64,000 nucleotides of DNA, from assembly GCA_963773085.1 (NCBI GenBank), contig CAVYZS010000004.1:1-64000 (forward strand), read 5' to 3'. Positions 12,898 through 19,982 of the stretch are shown piece by piece. A program made the translations under genes and the position numbers. Below the pieces are notes generated by a model. That model had not been told where the DNA came from, made no database searches, and worked only from the letters and a program-made list of their open reading frames with translations. The stretch comes from JAENVT01 sp963773085. GTDB lineage: Bacteria; Actinomycetota; Acidimicrobiia; Acidimicrobiales; Ilumatobacteraceae. How positions within the stretch are numbered: the stretch's first letter is position 1; each line of letters starts with the position of its first letter.

Positions 12898-12964
12898 GGG
12901 GGGTTTGTTCTCCTTGCGGTTCCTGAGGCGAACCAATCTGTTCAGTCAACGCCAGAATAAGGGG

Positions 12965-13525
12965 GTGAATTCCATCTACGGGACAACGAGGGGAATGTTG
13001 CTCTTGGCAACTCCCCCTCTCGATGATCCCAATTTCGATCGATCGGTCGTATACATGATGGAGCACAGCGCTGACGGCGCGGTCGGCGTCGTACTCAATC
13101 AGCCTACCGACGAAACGTCGATCGACGGCTTGGAACGATGGATGGACCTCTCGGCACCACCCGCCGTCGTGTTCAACGGTGGCCCAGTGCAATTCGACGC
13201 CTTGATCGGGCTCGCTGAGCTGCGCGGTCCCCGAGAGGATGCCTGGAGCGCGATCCTTCCGGATCTCGGCAGCGTCGATCTCGCACGCGACCCCATCGAT
13301 GTCGCCGACGAGGTCGGACGCGTACGGATGTTCCGCGGATACGCGGGCTGGGCCGCCGGACAACTCGACGGCGAGTTGGCGGCCGGCGCTTGGATGGTGT
13401 TCGACGCGCGGCGCGAGGATGTGTTCCACGACACCCCCGAGGATCTCTGGCGCCTGGTGTTGCGCCGGCAACGCGGGCGAGTCGCCTGGCTGGCCAACGC
13501 CCCCGACGACCTGTCGATGAATTGA
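12965..13525 (+). CDS. AlgH/YqgE family protein (UPF0301)
   Basis: 186-aa protein beginning TTRGMLLLATPPLDD, followed by NFDRSVVYMMEHSADGAVGVVLNQP, the diagnostic N-terminal core of the AlgH/YqgE family. AlgH was named from alginate regulation in Pseudomonas, but the molecular activity is unresolved. The GTG at 12965 is chosen because homologues start about 10 residues before RGMLLLA; the open frame continues upstream without a better start. A purine run abuts the GTG too closely to be a normal ribosome-binding site. It converges with osmC, stops 4 nt apart. Confidence 0.85.
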   Translation: MNSIYGTTRGMLLLATPPLDDPNFDRSVVYMMEHSADGAVGVVLNQPTDETSIDGLERWMDLSAPPAVVFNGGPVQFDALIGLAELRGPREDAWSAILPDLGSVDLARDPIDVADEVGRVRMFRGYAGWAAGQLDGELAAGAWMVFDARREDVFHDTPEDLWRLVLRRQRGRVAWLANAPDDLSMN

Positions 13526-13529
13526 TCGG

Positions 13530-13964
13530 TTACGTTCTGACGTCCAGGGTGATGTCGACGCCGGTCAGCGCCTTGCTGACCGGACATCCCACTTTCGCTG
13601 CCTGTGCCGCTGCTGCGAACCCAGCGGCGTCGAGTCCATCGACGTTGCCTGACACGGTGAGTGTGATTCCCGTCAGCCGGAAACCACCGGCCGGATCGGG
13701 GCCGAGGCTGACGTCGGCCTGTACATCGAGGGTTCTCGGCATGCCGCCCGCTTGGACCACCTCGTTGGACAGCGACATCGCATAGCACGCCGAGTGAGCG
13801 GCGGCGATCAGCTCCTCCGGGCTCGTCGTGCCCCCGGCGTCGTCCGCCGCTCTCTTGGGGAACGACACGTCGTACCTACCGACCCCAGAACTGGTCATCT
13901 CCACCTGACCGGAACCTTGCTGGAGCGTTCCGGTCCAGGCCGTCTTGGCCGTTCGTATTGGCAT
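13530..13964 (-). CDS. osmC: OsmC-family peroxiredoxin
   Basis: 144-aa OsmC/Ohr-fold thiol peroxidase that would reduce organic hydroperoxides. The two redox cysteines are present in the expected contexts: the first in IAAAHSACYAMSLS (around residue 60), the second in AKVGCPVSKAL (around 127). The TSPEELIAAAHS segment favours OsmC over Ohr. GGAGGA lies 4 nt before the ATG at 13964. It stands alone with no visible redox regulator beside it. Confidence 0.93.
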   Translation of the reverse strand: MPIRTAKTAWTGTLQQGSGQVEMTSSGVGRYDVSFPKRAADDAGGTTSPEELIAAAHSACYAMSLSNEVVQAGGMPRTLDVQADVSLGPDPAGGFRLTGITLTVSGNVDGLDAAGFAAAAQAAKVGCPVSKALTGVDITLDVRT

Positions 13965-14075
13965 CGTCTCCTCCGTTCGTGCCTGGAATCTTCATCAACG
14001 CTACGCCACCTCGAGCATTCGGATGGTCCGTGCTTGCGAACCAGTGCCCCGACCAGGTAGGCGAAGCCTACGACG

Positions 14076-14090
14076 TAGTCTGGGGAGGTG
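14076..14090 (+). promoter_or_regulatory. TANNNT box for a leaderless start
   Basis: TAGTCT at 14076-14081 lies 6 nt before the GTG at 14088. The transcript is expected to begin at or next to the start codon. Confidence 0.5.
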
Positions 14091-14540
14091 GAACCGGGGT
14101 TCTTCGAGATCGTGCGCGATGCATTCGAGGGCTTCGTCGCCGGAGTCGGAGGTCGGCGCAACATCTACGTGCACAACCGCGGCCTGAAGGTCTGGTTCGA
14201 CGATGACTCCCGCGAGCACTACGAATCACAGTTGATCCGCGTCGACGGCGAGGTGCAGCTGGAGATCGGCTTCCACGCCGAACATCCAAAGGCGCTACAG
14301 AACGACGAAGTATTGCGTCGACTGCTGGCCATCGAACCGGTGTGGCGACCTGAACTGGGCGCCGACGCCGTCGCCGGCGACTTCATCGGCCGCCCGGGAT
14401 GGCGCCGCATCTCCGAGGTCTGGCCGGCACCCGACGCCGAGGTGATCGATGATGCGATCGAGGCTGCCGCCCGCCTCGCCGACTACGTCCACGCCTTGGA
14501 GCCTGTCCGCCGGCTCCGGCGCGAGGTCGTACGGCCCTAA
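14088..14540 (+). CDS. Hypothetical protein, 150 aa
   Basis: Soluble, acidic, mixed alpha/beta-looking protein without signal peptide, membrane segment or a family motif I recognise. Notable pieces are VGGRRNIYVHNRGLKVWFDD near the N-terminus and QLEIGFHAEHPK in the middle, ending in a predicted helix (DDAIEAAARLADYVHALEPV). Codon use and GC3 look like the neighbours, so I believe it is real. It begins with GTG behind a TANNNT box and converges with the desulfurase-like gene, stops 10 nt apart. Function unknown. Confidence 0.75.
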   Translation: MEPGFFEIVRDAFEGFVAGVGGRRNIYVHNRGLKVWFDDDSREHYESQLIRVDGEVQLEIGFHAEHPKALQNDEVLRRLLAIEPVWRPELGADAVAGDFIGRPGWRRISEVWPAPDAEVIDDAIEAAARLADYVHALEPVRRLRREVVRP

Positions 14541-14550
14541 CGCCGGTGTC

Positions 14551-16029
14551 TTACCGATTGTCCAGGGAGAACATGGTCGGCTCGACGTAGCCGACGGGGT
14601 GGAAGGAGCCGTCACGCTCAGCTCGGTAGGCGGCGGCTATGTCGCCGGCGATCAGTTGCTCGAGCGCCGCGACGGCGACATCGACGTCGCCCGGGTCGTT
14701 GTAACAGCCGAAACTGATCCGAACCATGCCGGGCGCTCCTCGCTTGTCGCCGGCGCCCGCCCGCTCGACCCACGCCATTGATTCGGCTCTGCCGCGGCGC
14801 AACAGGTGGGCGATGTACGGCTGAGCGCAGAAGCATCCGCTGCGCACGCCGACACCATGCTCGTAGCCGAGAACGGCAGCGATCAGACCGTGGTCGATCC
14901 CGGCAATGGTGAACGAGATGACACCGAGCTTGGCGGTCGGCCCCAGGCCGTCGGCAGGGCCATGAATCCTGAGCCCCGGCAACTGGGACAGGCGTCGCGT
15001 TGCGTACCGTGTCAACTCGATCTCGTGGGCGGCGATGCGATCGAGCCCGATCTCGGTGAGGGTGCGGGTCGCTGCCGCCAGTGCTATCGCGCCGATCACG
15101 TTCGGACTTCCCGCCTCCTCCCGGTCGGGTAGGTCTGCCCAGACGACTGCATCAGTCGTGACGGCGTGCACGGTCCCGCCTCCGGTCTGATCGGGCGCAG
15201 GACCGAACGCGCACTTGGGTCCGACGAGGGCGCCGGTTCCGAACGGGGCGTACATCTTGTGAGCCGAGCAGGCGACGAAGTCGAGATGCCCAGCGTCGTC
15301 GTGGGACCCCATCTCGATGGGGCGATGCGGGGCAAGCTGGGCGGCGTCGACCAGGATCCGTCCACCGACCGAGTGAACCATCTCGGCCAGGACGTGCACG
15401 GGTTGCACGACCCCTGTCACATTCGATGCTCCAGACACGGCAAGGAGAGCTATCCGGCCGGCGTGCTCGCCGAGGAGGCGTTGGAGGTGATCGAGATCCA
15501 ACGATCCATCCGGTCGAGCGCCGACGTGCACGGTGCGGACGCGATCTCGCCATGGCAGGTCGTTCGAGTGGTGCTCGAGGAGCGTGGTGAGCACCACCGA
15601 ATCGCCGGGCATGGGCAGGGATCGGGCGAGCTTGTTGATTGCCTCGGTCGTGTTCTTGGCGAACACGACGACATCACGTTCGGGATCGGCTCCGAAGAAC
15701 CCTCCGACGAGTTCCCGGGCGCGTTCGAACGTGTTCGTGCTCAGCCGCGACTTGTAGCCCGTGCCCCGGTGGACGCCCGCATAGAACGGGAGGAACTCCT
15801 CGATCGTTTCGACGACCGATCGGAACGCAGGCGTGCTGGCCGCATTGTCGAGGTTGACAAAGGGCGCCATTCTCCCGTCGAACAGCGGGACGAGTTGATC
15901 GATCCCGACGAAGGCATCCCTGGACACCGGCGGTGCGGTCGCCACAGGAGCCGATACGGCACACGACACGATGGCCTCCTCTCGATCGAGCAGCACCCCG
16001 GTGGCGCCGCTCGCAACAGGATCCGACAT
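14551..16029 (-). CDS. Cysteine desulfurase-like class V aminotransferase
   Basis: 492-aa PLP enzyme related to SufS/CsdA. The Schiff-base Lys lies in VACSAHKMYAPFG, and the persulfide-type Cys region reads GVGVRSGCFCAQPYIAHLL with two cysteines (CFC). The N-terminus is about 45 residues longer than SufS and there is a C-terminal extension after VAVAALEQLIAGD. No suf or isc partner genes are nearby, so a role outside Fe-S assembly, such as sulfur transfer or isopenicillin-epimerase-like chemistry, is possible. Start chosen at ATG 16029; an in-frame TTG at 16059 is the alternative. Confidence 0.8.
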   Translation of the reverse strand: MSDPVASGATGVLLDREEAIVSCAVSAPVATAPPVSRDAFVGIDQLVPLFDGRMAPFVNLDNAASTPAFRSVVETIEEFLPFYAGVHRGTGYKSRLSTNTFERARELVGGFFGADPERDVVVFAKNTTEAINKLARSLPMPGDSVVLTTLLEHHSNDLPWRDRVRTVHVGARPDGSLDLDHLQRLLGEHAGRIALLAVSGASNVTGVVQPVHVLAEMVHSVGGRILVDAAQLAPHRPIEMGSHDDAGHLDFVACSAHKMYAPFGTGALVGPKCAFGPAPDQTGGGTVHAVTTDAVVWADLPDREEAGSPNVIGAIALAAATRTLTEIGLDRIAAHEIELTRYATRRLSQLPGLRIHGPADGLGPTAKLGVISFTIAGIDHGLIAAVLGYEHGVGVRSGCFCAQPYIAHLLRRGRAESMAWVERAGAGDKRGAPGMVRISFGCYNDPGDVDVAVAALEQLIAGDIAAAYRAERDGSFHPVGYVEPTMFSLDNR

Positions 16030-16075
16030 GGCGACCCCAGATACGCCGAACCTCAGCAAACCAGTCCGGTGCTGG

Positions 16076-16111
16076 TACGTTGCTGCGATGCCTCAGTTTG
16101 GTGAGCGATGA
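16076..16111 (+). promoter_or_regulatory. TANNNT box and six-codon leader ORF before the MDR gene
   Basis: TACGTT (16076-16081) lies 6 nt before an ATG at 16088 that opens a tiny ORF (MPQFGER, stop TGA 16109-16111). This stop overlaps the dehydrogenase ATG at 16108 as ATGA. A leaderless transcript would be read first as this peptide and then re-initiate on the dehydrogenase. Confidence 0.5.
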
Positions 16112-17085
16112 AGGCGGCAGTCTGTGAACGCTACGGGCCGCCGGAGGTCGTGCAGATCAGGGAGGTACCCAAGCCCGTCCCGGCAGACGGAGAGGTGCTG
16201 GTCCAGGCGTTTGCCACGACGGTCAATTCCGGCGACGCCAGGGTGAGGGCGTTGCGCGTCCCGCGCGGATTGAAGCTGCCGATGCGGCTGAAACTCGGAT
16301 TCAGCAAGCCCAAGCAACCCATCCTCGGCTTCGAGCTTGCCGGGCAGGTCGAGGCGGTGGGCAGATCCGTCACCCGCTTCCAGCCTGGTGACAGGGTGGT
16401 CGCCTCGCGAGGGTTCGACCTTGGCTGCCATGCCGAATACGCCACGGTGGCCGAACAGGGAGCGATCGCCGGGATCCCCGAGCACCTGAGCTATCAGGAT
16501 GGTGTGGCACTCTGTTTCGGCGGTACGACGGCTCTCAACTTCTTCCGGCTGGCGAACCTCGCGCCGGGTGAGGCGGTGCTGATCAACGGCGCATCCGGCG
16601 CGGTCGGCACCATGGCTGTGCAACTCGCCAAGCACTTCGGCGCCGTGGTGACTGCCGTGTGCAGTGGCTCCAACGCTGAATTGGTCAGGGGCCTCGGGGC
16701 CGACAACGTCATCGACTACACAACGGACGACTTCACCCGCGACGGGCAGCGGTACGACGTGATCATGGACACTCATGGCAACGCGCCCTACACGCGCGTC
16801 AAGGGTTTGCTGAAGCCGGGCGGCCGGTTCCTGATGATCGTCGGCGATCTCTGGCAGATGCTCGCCGCCTTGCCGCAGAAGGCCACGATCAACAGCAACG
16901 CGAACGATTCCTCGACCACCACCGCCGATCGCTATCAAACCCTCATGTCGCTGGCCGAGCAGGCCGTGCTGAAGCCGGTGATCGATTCGGTCTTGCCGTT
17001 CGCCCAGATCGTCGAGGCGCATCGCCGGGTCGACGGCGGCCACAAGGTGGGCAGCGTCGTGCTGACGTTCGGGCAGGACGGCTGA
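16108..17085 (+). CDS. MDR-family NAD(P)H:quinone oxidoreductase-like dehydrogenase
   Basis: 325-aa medium-chain dehydrogenase/reductase. The GroES-like domain (about 1-125) has GFELAGQVEAVG. The Rossmann domain has ALINGASGAVGTMAVQLAKHFGA-type sequence around residues 150-170, typical of the zinc-free quinone-reductase branch. Structural zinc cysteines are absent. ATG at 16108 matches the conserved MKAAV start and overlaps a six-codon upstream ORF. It is divergent from the desulfurase-like gene. The substrate cannot be told from sequence. Confidence 0.87.
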   Translation: MKAAVCERYGPPEVVQIREVPKPVPADGEVLVQAFATTVNSGDARVRALRVPRGLKLPMRLKLGFSKPKQPILGFELAGQVEAVGRSVTRFQPGDRVVASRGFDLGCHAEYATVAEQGAIAGIPEHLSYQDGVALCFGGTTALNFFRLANLAPGEAVLINGASGAVGTMAVQLAKHFGAVVTAVCSGSNAELVRGLGADNVIDYTTDDFTRDGQRYDVIMDTHGNAPYTRVKGLLKPGGRFLMIVGDLWQMLAALPQKATINSNANDSSTTTADRYQTLMSLAEQAVLKPVIDSVLPFAQIVEAHRRVDGGHKVGSVVLTFGQDG

Positions 17086-17115
17086 CCCAAGGCTGACTGC
17101 GCATTCGTCACCAGC

Positions 17116-18474
17116 TCACGCGGGCAAGATGTTGGCGTTCACTCGGAATACGTTGGTCGGGTCGTAGCGAGCCTTGAGCAGGGACAGGCGCCGGTAGTTG
17201 GTGCCGTAGGAGGCCCGGATCTTCTCGGGTGCGTCGTCCAAGGCGATGTGGTTGACATAGGCACTGCCCTCGAGATGGGGCTGCAGACTGTCCCAAAGGG
17301 TGCGGACCCAGGCGATGTGCTGTGGCGATTCCGATGAATCGGCCCACTGCCCGATGGCATCGAAATCCCATTGTGGGCGCCGTGCGGCGAAAGCCGTCGC
17401 CTCGGCATCGACCCGCGTCGCCGCACCGTGCATGTGGAAGAACAACAATGCGCTCATCGGAGAGCTGAAACCGGCGGCGGCCTCTGTGACCACATCGATC
17501 AGTTCGTCGGAGATGTGCTCGGTGAACGCCGACCGCCAGTACCGCTGCAACCCATTCACCGCGTTCGGCTCGTCCAGCAAGGTCTGGCGGACGCCGTAGG
17601 GCATCGGCCCGACCAGATCAGCGAGGGGACGGCCGAACGAGCGGGCCGGGCCGAGCACGCGCTCACCTTCCGCGATGGGGCCGTTGTATCCCATCACCAT
17701 GGCCACGATCGGCACGCCTGCTTGAGGGTCGGTGAGCAAGGCGAGGTAGACCTCGGCCTCGTCGGGCAAGGTCATGCAGAAGTCACGGTAGAAACGCAGG
17801 ACGTCGCGAGCTTGGTCGAGGCCGAACACCACGAGGCCGCCGAGCACCGTGTCGACGGGGTGCAGCTGGAACTCCAGTGAGGTGACAACGCCGAAGTTGC
17901 CGCCACCACCACGCAGCGCCCAGAAGAGCTCAGGGTTGCGTTGTTCATCGACAGTCTGGAACCCGCCGTCGGCGGTCACAATGTCAGCGGACACGATGTT
18001 GTCGACCGTCAGGCCGTGCTTGCCCATCAGCCAACCGAGTCCACCGCCCAGACTGAGTCCGCCGATTCCGGTGTTCGACACCGTGCCGCCTGTGGTCGCC
18101 AGGCCGAAGGCTTGCGTTTCGCGGTCAAGCTCACGCCACAGCACACCACCTTGTGCCTGGGCCCGACGTGCTGTCGGGTCGACACGAATGCCGCGCATCG
18201 CCGACAGGTCGATCACGATGCCGCCGTCATTCGTGCCGTATCCCGGGGCGCTGTGGCCGCCACCTCGCACCGACACGAGCAGGTCGCGTTCACGGGCGAA
18301 TCCAACCGCGAACTGCACGTCGGCCACGCCCGAGCATCGCACGACCACCGCCGGCTGCCGGTCGACGTTTCCGTTCCACACCCGACGGGCAGTGTCATAG
18401 CCGGCATCGCTCGGCACGATCACCTGTCCCGTGACTGCGCTCCGCAGGGCGCTCAGCGCGACATCGTCGAGCAT
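17116..18474 (-). CDS. FAD-linked oxidase, berberine-bridge-enzyme type
   Basis: 452-aa secondary-metabolism-style flavin oxidase. It has an N-terminal PCMH-type FAD domain with SVRGGGHSAPGYG, where the His is the usual covalent FAD attachment residue, then GGLSLGGGLGWLMGKHGLTVDN around residues 135-157. The C-terminal BBE segment ends YDPTNVFRVNANI. The usual second covalent attachment Cys, normally in a GxCxxV context, appears to be replaced in TVDNIVSADIVTADG, so single-His attachment is likely. No signal peptide. A TAGGTT box sits 6 nt upstream of the ATG. Substrate unknown. Confidence 0.9.
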   Translation of the reverse strand: MLDDVALSALRSAVTGQVIVPSDAGYDTARRVWNGNVDRQPAVVVRCSGVADVQFAVGFARERDLLVSVRGGGHSAPGYGTNDGGIVIDLSAMRGIRVDPTARRAQAQGGVLWRELDRETQAFGLATTGGTVSNTGIGGLSLGGGLGWLMGKHGLTVDNIVSADIVTADGGFQTVDEQRNPELFWALRGGGGNFGVVTSLEFQLHPVDTVLGGLVVFGLDQARDVLRFYRDFCMTLPDEAEVYLALLTDPQAGVPIVAMVMGYNGPIAEGERVLGPARSFGRPLADLVGPMPYGVRQTLLDEPNAVNGLQRYWRSAFTEHISDELIDVVTEAAAGFSSPMSALLFFHMHGAATRVDAEATAFAARRPQWDFDAIGQWADSSESPQHIAWVRTLWDSLQPHLEGSAYVNHIALDDAPEKIRASYGTNYRRLSLLKARYDPTNVFRVNANILPA

Positions 18475-18486
18475 CGAACCAACCTA
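18472..18486 (-). promoter_or_regulatory. TANNNT box for a leaderless start
   Basis: TAGGTT at 18481-18486 (minus strand) lies 6 nt before the ATG at 18474 of the FAD oxidase. Confidence 0.5.
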
Positions 18487-18500
18487 GCAGAACCTGTGTC

Positions 18501-18965
18501 TCAGGCGTCTTTCGCCCGGGAGAGGCGATACAGGGAGAGCGAACGTCTCTCGACCTCCTGCTCACTGGTCCCATCGTCATAGGCCGGCGAGATGAGTGAG
18601 GTTGCCTGTTCGATCCGAACCAACACGATCGCCTCGATGCGGTGCCCGTCGAGGCCGCTTCGCTGCTGATAGAAGCGGAGCCCGGCGTCGTACACCGGCC
18701 CGACGCGATGGACAACAGCGCGGCCTTTGAACCGGTAGCCCTTGCGGAGAATCGGGTCGACCACGTTGATCTCCACGACGGGGCTCACGGTCTCGATGTT
18801 GGCGACCGTCTGGTGTGAATGCAGGTGGGCAAACACCAAGTGCTCCGAATCCCACACCGCAGTCGTTCCTTTCGGCGACAGGTTCGGACTCCCATCGGGC
18901 GACACCGAAGCCACATAGCCGAGCCGTTGCTCGTCGACGACCCGTTGCATATCCGCGTCCAACAC
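18501..18965 (-). CDS. Pyridoxamine 5'-phosphate oxidase-family protein
   Basis: About 154 aa with the split-barrel flavin-binding fold: MQRVVDEQRLGYVASVSPDG, then PNLSPKGTTAVWD and LVFAHLHSHQTVANIETVS. This matches the large family of small FMN- or F420-binding PPOX proteins found in actinobacteria; which cofactor is used cannot be decided. The start is uncertain: GTG at 18965 with GGAGG right before it, or the ATG at 18950. It lies 40 nt after the methyltransferase gene, so the two are probably cotranscribed. Confidence 0.8.
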   Translation of the reverse strand: MLDADMQRVVDEQRLGYVASVSPDGSPNLSPKGTTAVWDSEHLVFAHLHSHQTVANIETVSPVVEINVVDPILRKGYRFKGRAVVHRVGPVYDAGLRFYQQRSGLDGHRIEAIVLVRIEQATSLISPAYDDGTSEQEVERRSLSLYRLSRAKDA

Positions 18966-19005
18966 CCTCCAAGCCTGCACCTCGAACGGAATCCGGGCAA
19001 GCCCG

Positions 19006-19851
19006 CTAACCGTTCGCGGCCGTAACCAGCCACGTGTGGCCGACGAACCGGACGGCACCGTCGACCAGCTGAGCGCGCAACTCGGCGCGGGCCTCGTCGA
19101 GTACGGCATGCCATCCGTCCGGGCCGAGACGTGGCTCGAGCGCGGCCCGCGCGGCGCGCCCGACCGTGCCGCTCAGCGCGACCGTCAGACGTTCCTCGAC
19201 GCCGTCACTGCCGTCGATCGCATAGTCGCACAGCCCGTCGACCGGCTCGATCGTGACGTCCGACCAGCCCGAAGCGCTGAGCACCTCGCCAATCCGGTCG
19301 GCGTCGGCCAGGCCCATGGGGCCGGGAGCGCCGGGCATCGGCCGGGGCGGATCGGCGAGACGCGCCATGAGTGCACGAAGGCCGAGCGAGAACATGGCGC
19401 TTTCGTCCTCCCGCCAACATACGAACGCGAGGCGCGCCATTGGCGCCGTGGCGGACCGGATGTTTGCGAACGCCGCCTGTGGCTCGTCGAAGAACATCAC
19501 CCCGAAGCGCGAGATCACCCGATCGAACGGAGAGCCCGGCGCGGCCGCGAGCAGGTCGGCCGTCTGAGCATCGGCCGTGACGACCGTCGCGGTGGACACG
19601 CGCCGGCGCGCTGCTTCGACCATCACCGACGAGATATCGACTCCCACACCGTCGGCCCCGGCCGCCACCGCCGCGTCGAGCAGGGTGCCCGCTCCGCAGC
19701 CGACGTCGAGGACCCGGCGCGCCGAGCCGAGGTCGGCCGCGCCCAGTACCGCTGCGGTGAACGGGGCCAGAACGGCGTCGAAGATCCGCTCGTTGCGCAC
19801 CCACCCCTCGGCCCCGGTCTCCCAGCTGTCGCGCATCGCCTCGTTCGCCAT
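19006..19851 (-). CDS. Class I SAM-dependent methyltransferase
   Basis: 281 aa. Motif I RVLDVGCGAGTLLDAAVAAG (about residues 46-65) and VGVDISSVMVEAARRR (motif II) place it with the UbiE/Methyltransf_11 family; FDRVISRFGVMFFDEP fits motifs IV-V. The C-terminal half resembles methyltransferases acting on small lipophilic or polyketide-like substrates, but no substrate can be named. A TACGTT box lies 7 nt before the ATG at 19851. It is cotranscribed with the PPOX gene and divergent from the molybdopterin enzyme. Confidence 0.87.
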   Translation of the reverse strand: MANEAMRDSWETGAEGWVRNERIFDAVLAPFTAAVLGAADLGSARRVLDVGCGAGTLLDAAVAAGADGVGVDISSVMVEAARRRVSTATVVTADAQTADLLAAAPGSPFDRVISRFGVMFFDEPQAAFANIRSATAPMARLAFVCWREDESAMFSLGLRALMARLADPPRPMPGAPGPMGLADADRIGEVLSASGWSDVTIEPVDGLCDYAIDGSDGVEERLTVALSGTVGRAARAALEPRLGPDGWHAVLDEARAELRAQLVDGAVRFVGHTWLVTAANG

Positions 19852-19864
19852 TCACCCCAACGTA
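19849..19864 (-). promoter_or_regulatory. TANNNT box for a leaderless start
   Basis: TACGTT at 19859-19864 (minus strand) lies 7 nt before the ATG at 19851 of the methyltransferase gene. Confidence 0.5.
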
Positions 19865-19982
19865 GCGACGCCGCCCGCCGAGGCGGACACCGGTGACGAG
19901 TCGGTCGAAGAACGATCTGTTTGCTGGACGCGTGTTTGCTGGGCTGGAAGTATGAGTTCGGTGCATCCCCGGAGGTAGCGAC

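Noticed and set aside
12767..13525. 252-codon version of the AlgH gene
   Set aside because: The extra N-terminal 66 codons are antisense to the DUF4230 gene; homologues start near 12965.
18501..19109. 202-codon version of the PPOX gene
   Set aside because: The first ~48 codons lie inside the methyltransferase gene and lack PPOX similarity; a start at 18965 or 18950 fits the family.
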